From Actinomycetes bacterium (GTDB lineage Bacteria > Actinomycetota > Acidimicrobiia > Acidimicrobiales > RAAP-2): DNA of 62,278 bases. The translations under genes were made by a program, and so were the position numbers. Below the pieces are notes generated by a model. That model was not told the origin of the DNA, searched no databases, and was given only the letters and a program-made list of their open reading frames with translations. Of this stretch, positions 43,716 to 52,639 are shown piece after piece. Where the stretch lies: NCBI GenBank assembly GCA_021801235.1, contig JAJYYG010000074.1, positions 1 through 62,278 of the forward strand, read 5' to 3'. Each line of letters starts with the position of its first letter. Position 1 is the stretch's first letter.

Positions 43716-45057
43716 GGTCCGCTCCGGTCCGGGCGGCCAGCGCCCGGGAGATGAGCCGACGCGCCCCGGGCACGGGCACCTGGTCGGCGATGTCCTCGAA
43801 GAAGCCCGCCACGATCAGCGTCTCGGCCATCTCCGGCTCGATGCCCCGAGACTCGAGGTAGTACCGCTGGTCCTCGTCGACCGGGCCCACGGTCGAGCCG
43901 TGAGCGCACCGCACGTCGTTCTCCTCGATGTCGAGGTTGGGGACCGAATCGGCGCGGGCGCCCTCGCCGAGCACCAGGTTGTGGTTGGTCTGGCGGGCGT
44001 CCGACCGGACCGCCCCGCGCCGGATCCGGATCAGGCCGCTGTACACCGAGTGCGCCTGCTCGGCGACCGCCCCCATGAACAGCAGGTCGCTGGTGGTCCG
44101 GGGTGCCTGGTGGTCCTGGAGGGTGCGGAAGTCGAGCATCTGGTCGCCCTGACCGAAGTACGCGGCCCGGAGCGTGCTGGCGGCAGACACCCCGGTGAGC
44201 GCCGAGTCGGTCCGGACCCGGGCGTAGCTGCCGCCGAGGGCGACGGTGAAGCTCGTGAGGACGGCACCGGCGGCGATCCGGCTCGCCTGATGGGCCAGGT
44301 ACCAGGTCTCCGGTCCTGTGGCCTGGATGCTGACCACGGAGAGGTCGGCTCCGGACTCGACCTGCAGCTCGGTCACGGGGACGACCAGGTGACGCGGTGG
44401 CGCGGCGGCGGTCCCGGTCGCCGGAGTGCCGGAGGGTGCGTCGAGGCCGAGCAGCCCGCCGGCCGGATCGACCACGATCTCCACCACCGACGCCCGGGAG
44501 GACGCACCGCAGCGCACGATGGTGCGGGGGAACAGCGCCGACTCGGAGGCTCCCACCACGTGCACCACCACCACCGGGTCCCCGACGACCGTGCCGGGGG
44601 CGATGTCGATGATCACCGGGTCCGGGGCGAAGGCTTCGTTCAACAGCACGAAGTCCGAGGGGTCCGTCGCCGTGCCGCCGAACAGCGTCTCGGCCTCGGG
44701 GTGCCCGGCCAGGCCCGTCACGGTCAGCCCGGGCACCGGCCCGACCGCGGCCGCCGTGGTCGGGGTGCCGGCGACCGTCATCACCAGGCCGGCCCGGGGC
44801 CCGAGGCCGTCGACCAGGGCGCGTACCAGCGCGGACGGCGTAGCGCCCGACCCGTCGGTCGGCCCGAACCGGTACCGGTCGAGATCGAGCTGGTCGATGC
44901 GGCTGTAGCGCCACACCTCGTCCTTGTCGGTCGGGAGCGGAGCCGAGGCGAACCGCTCGGCAGCTGCGGCACGGCGCTGGTGCAGCCACGCCCCGCCGGG
45001 AAGGGAGGCGGCGTTCTGAGGGGTGAACGTGGTCAGGATGTCGGGCCTCTCGCGCAA
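43708..45057 (-). CDS. sufD: Fe-S assembly protein SufD
   Basis: Scaffold partner of SufB and SufC. 449 residues: N-terminal helical part with DKDEVWRYSRIDQLDLDRYR, a right-handed beta-helix core, and a C-terminal region with the conserved QTNHNLVLGEGARADSVPNLDIEENDVRCAHGSTVGPVDEDQ, including the Cys and His involved in cluster formation. TTG at 45057 is the only sensible start; a TAGGAT box lies about 28 bases upstream. SufB is 2.6 kb away, separated by two plus-strand genes. Confidence 0.93.
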   Translation of the reverse strand: MRERPDILTTFTPQNAASLPGGAWLHQRRAAAAERFASAPLPTDKDEVWRYSRIDQLDLDRYRFGPTDGSGATPSALVRALVDGLGPRAGLVMTVAGTPTTAAAVGPVPGLTVTGLAGHPEAETLFGGTATDPSDFVLLNEAFAPDPVIIDIAPGTVVGDPVVVVHVVGASESALFPRTIVRCGASSRASVVEIVVDPAGGLLGLDAPSGTPATGTAAAPPRHLVVPVTELQVESGADLSVVSIQATGPETWYLAHQASRIAAGAVLTSFTVALGGSYARVRTDSALTGVSAASTLRAAYFGQGDQMLDFRTLQDHQAPRTTSDLLFMGAVAEQAHSVYSGLIRIRRGAVRSDARQTNHNLVLGEGARADSVPNLDIEENDVRCAHGSTVGPVDEDQRYYLESRGIEPEMAETLIVAGFFEDIADQVPVPGARRLISRALAARTGADRG

Positions 45058-45125
45058 CGAGGCCCAGGAGGAGCCTCTCCCCCATCCTAGCCTTGCTCCC
45101 CGCGGACCCGACCGGGGCCCCGGCC

Positions 45126-45131
45126 TACGCT
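45126..45131 (+). promoter_or_regulatory. TACGCT -10 box for enoyl-CoA hydratase gene (leaderless candidate)
   Basis: TACGCT ends six bases before the ATG at 45138, in the short gap divergent from sufD. Confidence 0.4.
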
Positions 45132-45137
45132 ACGGGG

Positions 45138-46007
45138 ATGAGCACCACCCCCGGAACCCCCGCCGTGTCCGTCAGCTCCTTCCGCTCGGACGTCCTGGCG
45201 ATCGACGTGGACGGGCCGGTCGCCACCTTGTGGCTCGACCGGCCGGAGAAGCGCAACGCACTGGGACCCGCGTTCTGGGCGGACCTGCCGGTGGCGATGG
45301 CGGCGATCGCCGGCGACCCCGGCATCCGGGCGGTGGTCGTCGCGGCCAGGGGCCCCCACTTCAGCGTCGGGCTGGACCTGGTCGCCATGGCCGGTCTCAC
45401 CGGTACCCCGCCCTCCGGCGCCAGGCCGCCGTCACCGGCCGCCCGGGCCCGCGCCGCCCGGGCCGAGGTGCTGCGCCTGCAGGCGTCGGTGACCGCGGTG
45501 GCCGACTGCCCCCTGCCGGTCGTCGCCGCCATCCACGGCTACTGCATCGGGGGCGGCGTGGACCTGGCCGCGGCGTGCGACATCCGTCTGGCCAGCGCCG
45601 ACGCCCTCCTCTCGGTGCGCGAGACGAAGGTCGCCATCGTGGCCGACCTCGGGAGCCTCCAGCGGCTCCCCCGGATCATCGGAAAGGGGCACGTGGCCGA
45701 GCTGGCCTTCACCGGCAAGGACATCACGGCCGCCCGGGCCGCCGAGATCGGCCTGGTCAACCGGGTCTCCGCCGACCAGGAGGCCGTGGTCGCCGACGCC
45801 CGTGCGCTCGCCGGCGAGATCGCCGCCAACTCGCCGTTGGCCGTCCAGGGGACCAAGGCGGTCCTCGCCGCCGGAGAGGACCGGTCGGTCGCCGAAGGGC
45901 TCGACTACGTCGCCACCTGGAACGCCGGCTTCCTCGCCTCCGACGACCTGACCGAGGCGATGACCGCGTTCGCGGAGAAGCGGCCCGGCGTCTTCACCGG
46001 GAACTGA
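45138..46007 (+). CDS. Enoyl-CoA hydratase/isomerase, dienoyl-CoA isomerase-like
   Basis: Crotonase-fold protein of 289 residues. Oxyanion hole regions GPHFSVGLD and GYCIGGGVD. Asp148 (CDIR), Glu162 (RETKV) and Asp170 (VADLGSLQRLP) match the three acidic residues of delta3,5-delta2,4-dienoyl-CoA isomerase (ECH1), which normal hydratases lack. It would therefore move double bonds of odd-position unsaturated fatty acids. The next gene starts 3 bases after its stop. The pair is inserted between sufD and sufB on the opposite strand. Confidence 0.88.
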   Translation: MSTTPGTPAVSVSSFRSDVLAIDVDGPVATLWLDRPEKRNALGPAFWADLPVAMAAIAGDPGIRAVVVAARGPHFSVGLDLVAMAGLTGTPPSGARPPSPAARARAARAEVLRLQASVTAVADCPLPVVAAIHGYCIGGGVDLAAACDIRLASADALLSVRETKVAIVADLGSLQRLPRIIGKGHVAELAFTGKDITAARAAEIGLVNRVSADQEAVVADARALAGEIAANSPLAVQGTKAVLAAGEDRSVAEGLDYVATWNAGFLASDDLTEAMTAFAEKRPGVFTGN

Positions 46008-46010
46008 CCG

Positions 46011-47243
46011 GTGGCACCGGGCGATGGCCATGCGCCGGATCCGATCGCGTCGGGGGCACCCGGCTCCGGAGCGCTTGCGGGCATCAGGGTGGTGGAGGCG
46101 GGCCTCCTCGTCCAGGGCCCCCAGGCCTCGGCCACGTTGGCCGAGTGGGGGGCCGAGGTCGTCAAGGTGGAGCTGCCCGGCTTCGGCGACCCGTCCCGAT
46201 GGCTGCCGATCGGGCCCGACGAGCCCCGCAGCGCGTACTTCGAATCGTGCAACCGGGGCAAGCGCAGCCTCACCCTCGACCTCCGCCGCCCCGGGGGACG
46301 GGACGTGATGCTCGACCTCGTCGACCGGGCGGACGTGCTCATCTCCAACTTCACCCCGGGGACCATGGAGGGGTGGGGACTGGGGTACGCGGAGGTGTCG
46401 GCCCGCAACCCGCGTCTCGTCTACGCCGCCGGTTCGACCTATGGGGCACTGGGCCCCGACGCTCCCACGCCCGGGGCGGACCTGTCCGGCCAGGCGGCCG
46501 GTGGCCTGGTCAGCACCACCGGGACCACCGGCGGTGCCGCGGGTCCGGTGGGGGCGACCATCGCCGACCACATCGGCGCCCAGAACCTGGTGGCGGGCGT
46601 GCTCGCCGCCCTGGTCGCCCGCGGGCGCACGGGGCTCGGGCAGGCGGTCACCACCTCGTTGGTGGGCGGGCAGATCTGGGCGCAGGCCGCCGAGTACACC
46701 GCCTGCCTCGTGTCGGGACGCCCGGCAGGACCGGCCGACCGGGGCCACCCCCTGGTCCCGACCCTCTACGGCGTCTTCCCCACCGCCGACGGGGCGATCG
46801 CCCTGGTGGGGGTGGCGGGCCGCGCGCGCCGTCGCTTCTTCGAGCTCATCGGCCACCCTGACCTCGAGGAGCGCTTCCCGCAACCGCTCTACTGGGCCGA
46901 CACCAAGGCCGCGCTGTTCCCCCTCCTCGACGAGGTGTTCCGGACCGACACCACTGCCGGCTGGTGCGACCGCCTCGGAGCCGCCGGAGTCCGCTGCGCC
47001 CCGGTGCGGGACCACGCCGCCGTGGTGGCGGATCCCGGGGTCTGGGAGAACGGGTACCTGGTGCAGGCGGACGGTCCCGACGGCCCTGTCCCGGTGGTGG
47101 CGGTGCCGGTCGGCTTCAGTGGAACCCCGGCACGCCCCGACGGGCACGTCCCGTCGCTCGGGGAGCACACCGACCGGATCCTCGCCGAGCTCGGCTACCC
47201 ACCCGACCAGGTCGACCAGCTGAGACGGGACGGTGTGGTCTGA
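46011..47243 (+). CDS. CaiB/BaiF family CoA transferase (class III)
   Basis: Moves CoA between carboxylic acids, or acts as an acyl-CoA racemase. 410 residues with the family start RVVEAGLLVQGPQASATLAEWGA, the NRGKRSLTLDLR strand, NFTPGTMEGWGL, and the likely acyl-anhydride Asp in GADLSGQAAGG. GTG at 46011 follows the isomerase stop by 3 bases, so the two form an operon, probably for catabolism of an unusual fatty or carboxylic acid. Confidence 0.9.
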   Translation: MAPGDGHAPDPIASGAPGSGALAGIRVVEAGLLVQGPQASATLAEWGAEVVKVELPGFGDPSRWLPIGPDEPRSAYFESCNRGKRSLTLDLRRPGGRDVMLDLVDRADVLISNFTPGTMEGWGLGYAEVSARNPRLVYAAGSTYGALGPDAPTPGADLSGQAAGGLVSTTGTTGGAAGPVGATIADHIGAQNLVAGVLAALVARGRTGLGQAVTTSLVGGQIWAQAAEYTACLVSGRPAGPADRGHPLVPTLYGVFPTADGAIALVGVAGRARRRFFELIGHPDLEERFPQPLYWADTKAALFPLLDEVFRTDTTAGWCDRLGAAGVRCAPVRDHAAVVADPGVWENGYLVQADGPDGPVPVVAVPVGFSGTPARPDGHVPSLGEHTDRILAELGYPPDQVDQLRRDGVV

Positions 47244-47255
47244 GGGGACGGGCGA

Positions 47256-47600
47256 TCAGCGCCCGCGCCGCCACCACCGCTTCGAAGCCTTGTCCTGCCT
47301 CGCCTCGTCCTTCTCGACCTCGGCCAGCACCTCGGGCCCGGCCGCGTTCACGATGTCCTCCGCCTGGTCGAGCAGCGCGGCGGCGTCGGTGTCCGCCACG
47401 TCCGGCATCTCCTCGACCGGGGGGTCGACCAGCGATCCCCTGGCCCATCCCTGGTCCGCCAGCCGGGGGGCGTAGGAGGGACAGTCCTCCGGGCACTTCC
47501 ACGGGGCGTCGGGAGCGAGGTCCAGCACGCAGAACCTGGCCACCTCGCCCGAGTCGTAGGTCCGGCTCTGAAAGTGCTTGCACTCTTCCCTCATCGGCAT
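47256..47600 (-). CDS. Small four-cysteine protein downstream of sufB
   Basis: Unknown function. 114 residues; the N-terminal half has Cys7 (ECKHFQSRTY), Cys24 (RFCVLDLAP), Cys36 and Cys40 (KCPEDCPSY), a spacing that could hold a metal or Fe-S cluster. The C-terminal half is acidic and helical (DAAALLDQAEDIVNAAG) with a basic end (KASKRWWRRGR). It lies 63 bases after sufB on the same strand but has its own CACAAT box six bases before the ATG at 47600; the third codon is also ATG. Confidence 0.72.
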   Translation of the reverse strand: MPMREECKHFQSRTYDSGEVARFCVLDLAPDAPWKCPEDCPSYAPRLADQGWARGSLVDPPVEEMPDVADTDAAALLDQAEDIVNAAGPEVLAEVEKDEARQDKASKRWWRRGR

Positions 47601-47606
47601 GGGCCC

Positions 47607-47612
47607 ATTGTG
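47607..47612 (-). promoter_or_regulatory. CACAAT -10 box (leaderless candidate)
   Basis: Minus-strand CACAAT ends six bases before ATG 47600, between sufB and the four-cysteine gene. Confidence 0.3.
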
Positions 47613-47663
47613 CCCTGCCCGGAGCGCGGGCGCGGCCCAGGGCAGGCCCCGGCCCGGGCCGAC

Positions 47664-49064
47664 TCAACCGACAGAGCCCTCCATCTGCAGTTCGATCAAC
47701 CGGCTCCACTCCACCGCGTACTCCATCGGCAGGGTCCGGGTGATCGGCTCGATGAACCCGTTGACGATCATCCCCATCGCCTGCGTCTCCGACAGACCCC
47801 GGCTCATCAGGTAGAAGAGCTGGTCGTCGCCGACCTTGGACACCGTCGCCTCGTGGCCGATCCGGGCGTCCCGCTCGGCCACCTCCATGTAGGGCTTGGT
47901 CTCCGAGACGGACGTGTCGTCGAGGAGGAGGGCGTCGCAGCGGACGAAGCTCTTGGCATGCTTGGCCCCCTCGTCCACGTGCACCAGCCCGCGGTAGGTG
48001 GTGACGCCCGTGTCCTTCGAGATGGACTTCGACACGATGGTGGACGTCGTCTCCGGGGCGGCGTGCACCATCTTCGCCCCCGCGTCCTGGTGCTGGCCGG
48101 CCCCCGCGTAGGCCACGGAGAGGACCTCGCCGGAGGCCTTCGGCCCCATCAGGTAGACCGACGGGTACTTCATCGTCAGGCGCGAACCGATGTTGCCGTC
48201 GATCCACTCCACGTGCGCCTCTGCCTCGGCCCGCGCCCGCTTGGTCACCAGGTTGTAGACGTTGTTCGACCAGTTCTGGATGGTGGTGTAGGTGATGCGC
48301 GCCCCCTCGAGCGCGACCAGCTCGACCACGGCGGAGTGCAGCGAGTCGGTGGTGTAGACCGGGGCGGAGCACCCCTCCACGTAGTGCACCTGGGACCCGA
48401 CGTCGGCGATGATCAGCGTGCGCTCGAACTGGCCCATGTTCTCCGCGTTGATGCGGAAGTAGGCCTGCAGCGGCTGGTCGACCACCACCCCCGGGGGCAC
48501 GTAGATGAACGAGCCGCCGGACCAGACGGCCGAGTTCAACGCGGCGAACTTGTTGTCGTTGGGCGGGATGATGGTGCCGAAGTACTTGCGCACGAGCTCG
48601 GGGTACTCGCGCACCGCGGTGTCCATGTCGCAGAAGAGGACGCCCAGCGCCTCGAGGTCCTCGCGGTTGCGGTGGAAGACCACCTCGGACTCGTACTGTG
48701 CGGTGACTCCCGCCAGGTACTTCCGCTCCGCCTCCGGGATCCCCAGCTTCTCATAGGTGTCCTTGATGGCGTCGGGCAGGTCGCTCCACTCGTTGACCTG
48801 CTCCGAGGTTGGCTTGATGTAGTAGTAGATGTCGTCGAAGTCGAGGTCGGGCATGTTGACGGCGAACCACGCCGCCATCGGACGCCGCTCGAACCGCTGG
48901 AGCGCCCGGAGCCGGAAGTCGAGCATCCACTGGGGCTCCTTCTTCATCGCCGACATCTCGCGGACGATCTCCACGTTGAGGCCCTTCTTGGGCTTGAAGA
49001 CGTAGTCCTCCTCGTCGGACCATCCCAGCTTGTACTTCCCGAGGTCGAGATCGGTGGCCGTCAT
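47664..49064 (-). CDS. sufB: Fe-S assembly scaffold SufB
   Basis: Main scaffold subunit of the SUF machinery. 466 residues with the N-terminal [20 protein letters not shown], the beta-helix core, [19 protein letters not shown] with the conserved Cys, and the C-terminal [21 protein letters not shown] plus [25 protein letters not shown] at 49064 has AGGGAGCG seven bases upstream. Its promoter region holds a TAGGGGAAA sequence shared with the sufC1 promoter. Confidence 0.96.
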   Translation of the reverse strand: MTATDLDLGKYKLGWSDEEDYVFKPKKGLNVEIVREMSAMKKEPQWMLDFRLRALQRFERRPMAAWFAVNMPDLDFDDIYYYIKPTSEQVNEWSDLPDAIKDTYEKLGIPEAERKYLAGVTAQYESEVVFHRNREDLEALGVLFCDMDTAVREYPELVRKYFGTIIPPNDNKFAALNSAVWSGGSFIYVPPGVVVDQPLQAYFRINAENMGQFERTLIIADVGSQVHYVEGCSAPVYTTDSLHSAVVELVALEGARITYTTIQNWSNNVYNLVTKRARAEAEAHVEWIDGNIGSRLTMKYPSVYLMGPKASGEVLSVAYAGAGQHQDAGAKMVHAAPETTSTIVSKSISKDTGVTTYRGLVHVDEGAKHAKSFVRCDALLLDDTSVSETKPYMEVAERDARIGHEATVSKVGDDQLFYLMSRGLSETQAMGMIVNGFIEPITRTLPMEYAVEWSRLIELQMEGSVG

Positions 49065-49100
49065 GTGCGCTCCCTGGGTGCCGTCCGGTGGTGCGGCTAT

Positions 49101-49117
49101 TTCCCCTATCTAGATAG
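49101..49117 (-). promoter_or_regulatory. CTATCTAGATAG palindrome with TAGGGG half-site upstream of sufB
   Basis: CTATCTAGATAG (49106-49117) is a perfect 12-bp palindrome; on the minus strand it overlaps TAGGGGAAA (down to 49100). The same TAGGGGAAA occurs before sufC1. Only one half matches the longer sufC1 inverted repeat. Confidence 0.45.
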
Positions 49118-49217
49118 TAACAACCCCGAGCACCCGGGTGGACGGCGACGCCGCCCGGGCGGCCGCGCCGACCCCACCGGAGCAGGGGGCAGGTCCGACG
49201 CGTGCCACCATGGACCG

Positions 49218-51515
49218 ATGACCGACGCCCCGGGCCACGACCGCGACCGACCGACGGGCGCCCGACCCCCGACCCCGGAGCGGCGCCCGGTGGAGCTGCG
49301 GGCCCACGGGGACGTGCGCGTCGACGACTGGTACTGGCTCCGTGACAAGGACGACCCGGCGGTGATCGCCCACCTCGAGGCGGAGAACGCCTATACCGAC
49401 GCCGAGACGGCAGCGACCGCGGGGCTCCGGCAGCGGCTCTTCGACGAGATGGTGGCCCGGATCGAAGAGACCGACCTGTCGGTGCCGGTCCGCAAGGGAC
49501 CCTGGCTGTACTACGACCGCACCGAGGAGGGCGCCAGCTACGGGATCCACTGCCGCCGGCCGGCCCGGGACGACCCCGCCGGTGCCGCGGAGGACGGAGC
49601 CGCCGAGGAACAGGGCGCCGGGCAGGAACAGGGCGCCGGGCAGGAACAGGGCGCCGGACAGGAACAGGGCGCCGGACAGCGCGCCGGCGAGCAGGTCGTG
49701 CTCGACGAGAACGTGCTGGCGGAAGGGCACGAGTACTTCGCGCTGGGGAACCTCTCGGTGAGCCCCGACCACCGGTGGCTGGCGTACTCCACCGACGTCA
49801 CCGGCGGCGAGCGCTACACCATGCGCTTCCGCGACCTCGCCACCGGCGAGGAGTCGGCGGAGTCGCTCGAGGACACCTCGTACGGCATGGCCTGGGCCAA
49901 CGACAACGCGACGGTCTTCGTGGTGCGGGTCGACGAGGCGATGCGTCCGCACCAGCTGTGGCGTCACCGGGTCGGGACGGACCCGTCGACCGACGTGCTC
50001 GTCTACGAGGAGCCCGACGAGCACTTCTACCTGGGCGTGGGGCGGACCCGGGACGACCGCTTCCTCGTGCTCGGGCTCGACTCGAAGGTCACGTCCGAGT
50101 GCCGCGTGCTCTCGGCCGACACCCCCGAAGGGGAGTTCACCGTGGTGGAGCCCCGTCGCCACGGGGTGGAGTACAGCGTCGACCACGACCGCGGGGATCC
50201 CGAGGCCGGCCGCCCCGCTCGGTTCCTGATCGTGACCAACGACGGCGCCGAGGACTTCCGGCTGGTCGAAGCCCCCGAGGATGCTCCCGGACGGGCCTCG
50301 TGGAAGGAGGTCATCCCGGGACGGGCCGGCGTCCGCCTCGACGCCGTCGACCCGTTCGCCGACCATCTCGTCGTCTCCGAGCGGGAGGACGGCGAGACAC
50401 GCATCCGGGTCGTCGACGCGCGCACCGGGTCGTCGACCCCGGTGCCGCAGCCGGAGACGCCGTCGACCGTGTGGAGGGGCGCCAACCCCGAGTACGACTC
50501 GACCACCCTCCGGTACGAGTACACGTCGATGGTCACCCCGCGCTCGGTGTTCGATCTCGACCTGACCGACGGCAGCGTCGAGCTGCGCAAGCGCCAGCCG
50601 GTGCTCGGGGGCTTCGACCCGGCCGACTACCGCACCGAGCGGCGGTGGGCCTTCGCCCCCGACGGCGTGCGCGTGCCCATCTCGCTGGTCTACCGCGAGG
50701 ACCTGGTGGCGACCGAGCCGTGGGTGGACGGTGGCTCCTCCCCGGCCATGCCCGGAGGTGGCGCCCCGTGCCTGCTCTACGGGTACGGCTCCTACGAGGC
50801 GTCGATGGACCCGACCTTCTCCTCGCTGCGGCTCAGCCTGCTCGACCGGGGGTTCGTGTTCGCCATCGCCCACGTGCGGGGCGGCGGGGAGCTGGGACGC
50901 CGCTGGTACGAGGACGGGAAGCTCCTGGCGAAGCCCAACACCTTCTCGGACTTCGTGGCGTGCGCCCGCACCCTGGTCGACGAGGGCTGGACTTCACCGG
51001 ACCGTCTGGTGGCCCGGGGCGGCAGCGCCGGGGGGCTCCTGATGGGCGCGGTGGCCAACCTGGCGCCCGAGCTCTTCCGGGCGATCGTCGCCGAGGTCCC
51101 CTTCGTGGACTGCCTGACGACGATCTGCGACCCCTCGCTCCCGCTCACCGTGCTCGAGTGGGACGAGTGGGGGAACCCGCTCGAGGATCCCGACGTCTAC
51201 GAGACGATGAAGTCGTACTCGCCCTACGACAACGTACGCGCGCTCGACGAGGACGGCACCCCGGTCCGGTACCCGGACATCCTGGCGACGGCGGGCCTCT
51301 CCGACCCGAGGGTGGGGTTCTGGGAGCCGGCCAAGTGGGTGGCCCGCCTGAGGGCGGCGAACCCCGAGAACCGGGTGCTCCTCAAGGTGGAGATGGGGGC
51401 GGGGCACGGCGGCCCGTCCGGTCGCTACGACGCCTGGCGGGACGAGGCGTTCGTCCTCGCCTTCGTCCTCGATGCGCTCGGTCTCGTGGAGGAGGCCCTC
51501 AGCCCGGAGACGTGA
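49218..51515 (+). CDS. ptrB: Oligopeptidase B (prolyl oligopeptidase family, S9A)
   Basis: Cytosolic serine peptidase that cuts short peptides, usually after Arg or Lys. 765 residues: N-terminal RVDDWYWLRDKDDP, a seven-blade propeller and the hydrolase domain with Ser603 (RGGSAGG), Asp696 (LSDPRV) and His730 (GAGHGG). The GYGSYEASMDP and HVRGGGELGRRWYEDGK segments are typical of PtrB. ATG at 49218; a longer in-frame extension is antisense to sufB and rejected. A Gln/Gly-rich hexapeptide repeat is inserted at residues 130-153. The 3' end overlaps the convergent gene by 17 bases. Confidence 0.94.
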   Translation: MTDAPGHDRDRPTGARPPTPERRPVELRAHGDVRVDDWYWLRDKDDPAVIAHLEAENAYTDAETAATAGLRQRLFDEMVARIEETDLSVPVRKGPWLYYDRTEEGASYGIHCRRPARDDPAGAAEDGAAEEQGAGQEQGAGQEQGAGQEQGAGQRAGEQVVLDENVLAEGHEYFALGNLSVSPDHRWLAYSTDVTGGERYTMRFRDLATGEESAESLEDTSYGMAWANDNATVFVVRVDEAMRPHQLWRHRVGTDPSTDVLVYEEPDEHFYLGVGRTRDDRFLVLGLDSKVTSECRVLSADTPEGEFTVVEPRRHGVEYSVDHDRGDPEAGRPARFLIVTNDGAEDFRLVEAPEDAPGRASWKEVIPGRAGVRLDAVDPFADHLVVSEREDGETRIRVVDARTGSSTPVPQPETPSTVWRGANPEYDSTTLRYEYTSMVTPRSVFDLDLTDGSVELRKRQPVLGGFDPADYRTERRWAFAPDGVRVPISLVYREDLVATEPWVDGGSSPAMPGGGAPCLLYGYGSYEASMDPTFSSLRLSLLDRGFVFAIAHVRGGGELGRRWYEDGKLLAKPNTFSDFVACARTLVDEGWTSPDRLVARGGSAGGLLMGAVANLAPELFRAIVAEVPFVDCLTTICDPSLPLTVLEWDEWGNPLEDPDVYETMKSYSPYDNVRALDEDGTPVRYPDILATAGLSDPRVGFWEPAKWVARLRAANPENRVLLKVEMGAGHGGPSGRYDAWRDEAFVLAFVLDALGLVEEALSPET
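49605..49676 (+). repeat. 18-bp tandem repeat, four copies, in ptrB
   Basis: Units at 49605, 49623, 49641 and 49659 encode EEQGAG then QEQGAG three times. They lie in the early propeller region between HCRRPARDD and GEQVVLDEN, where homologues have a short loop. Differences of one or two bases between copies point to recent slippage. Confidence 0.9.
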
Positions 51516-52536
51516 CGCCGGTCGAGCCGGTCGAGCCGGAGGTCGCCGGACCGGACGAGCCCGCCGGTGCCGTCGCACCCGGCTGGAAGGTGGCGGTGAA
51601 GGGGGCGTGCATCGGGGTGGGGAAGGCAACCGGGACGCTCCCCAGCGCCAGGGTGGCCGTCGGCGCCCCCAGCTCCAGCGTCATCGCCCCGGTGGCCGCC
51701 ACCACCTGCTGGGCCCCCGCGGTCAGGGTGCCGGTGAACAGCGTGGCACCGGTGGCGGAGGAAGTGGCGTCCACCCAGCAGGGGCCCGACGCTGCGATCG
51801 TCACCTGGTACGACGCGGTGGCGACCGGGTAGACCGCAGTCGTCGCGGTGGAGGAGGTCGCCACCACCGTCGCGGGGGCCGTCGTGGTGGTGGGCGCCTT
51901 CCCCTGGTGCCCCGAATGGTGCTTGGGGGCGGCAGAGGTGGTGGTCGGGTGGTGGACGGTCGCCGGCCGCGTGGTGGACGAGGCGGTGTGGGATGCGCCG
52001 AGGTGGGTCGTCCGGCGGCTCCCGACGTAGGCCAGCGCTCCGAAGGCGACGAGGAGGACGACCACGGTGACCGTGGTGGCCAACCGCCTCTGCCGGTGGT
52101 TCATCGACTGGAGCGCCTGCTTGCGCGCCCGCTCGGAACGGAACCCGGAGGTCGTGCTCTCGCCCGCCTCGTGGCGAGCCTGGGCGGTCAGGGCGGCGTC
52201 GTCGAACACCAGGGGTGCGTCGGGGTCCGGGAACTGGCGGTTCCCCCGCACCGGCACCGGCGGCACCGCCGTCCCTCCCCGACCCGGAGCTGCGTCCGGG
52301 GTCACCGGGGTGCCGTCCGGCCCCGGACCGCTCCCGGCGCCGTCCTCGGAGTGCTCGAGGATCCGCACCGATGCGTGCCGGTTCCGCTCGGCCAGCTGCT
52401 CCATGGTGCCCAGCGCGTGCTGGTAGGTGCGGACCGAGTCGACCTCGTCGGCGTGCGGCCGCCACATCAGCTTGGCCGCGACGGCTCCCAGGGCCACCAC
52501 CACCACGGCACCGATCGCGATCAGCATCGTGACCAT
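51499..52536 (-). CDS. Two-helix membrane protein with RodZ-like (DUF4115) extracytoplasmic domain
   Basis: 345 residues. An N-terminal membrane helix (4-23), a 125-residue cytoplasmic-type polar stretch, a second helix (about 153-171, TVTVVVLLVAFGALAYVG), a Thr/His/Ser-rich linker (about 180-235), then a beta domain with YQVTIAASGPCWVDATSS, LFTGTLTAGAQQVV and LELGAPTATLALG resembling the RodZ C-terminal domain. RodZ itself starts with a helix-turn-helix, which is missing. A role in cell shape or envelope is a guess. Convergent with ptrB, overlapping by 17 bases. Confidence 0.7.
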   Translation of the reverse strand: MVTMLIAIGAVVVVALGAVAAKLMWRPHADEVDSVRTYQHALGTMEQLAERNRHASVRILEHSEDGAGSGPGPDGTPVTPDAAPGRGGTAVPPVPVRGNRQFPDPDAPLVFDDAALTAQARHEAGESTTSGFRSERARKQALQSMNHRQRRLATTVTVVVLLVAFGALAYVGSRRTTHLGASHTASSTTRPATVHHPTTTSAAPKHHSGHQGKAPTTTTAPATVVATSSTATTAVYPVATASYQVTIAASGPCWVDATSSATGATLFTGTLTAGAQQVVAATGAMTLELGAPTATLALGSVPVAFPTPMHAPFTATFQPGATAPAGSSGPATSGSTGSTGVTSPG

Positions 52537-52639
52537 TCAACCCGAACCGGGACCCGCTGTGGAGCCAACCCCGCGCGTGCACCCCGATCGGACGGGTCGG
52601 GCCGTGTCCGTCGGGGACCGGACGGGTCGGCCACCAGCC

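Noticed and set aside
42137-45085. 982-codon minus-strand frame across sufD, Rieske and sufC2
   Set aside because: It is out of frame with three well-supported genes on the same strand and is Arg/Pro/Gly-rich.
47574-49217. Apparent 548-codon N-terminal extension of oligopeptidase B
   Set aside because: It is antisense to sufB and lacks domain features; ATG 49218 fits the family N-terminus.
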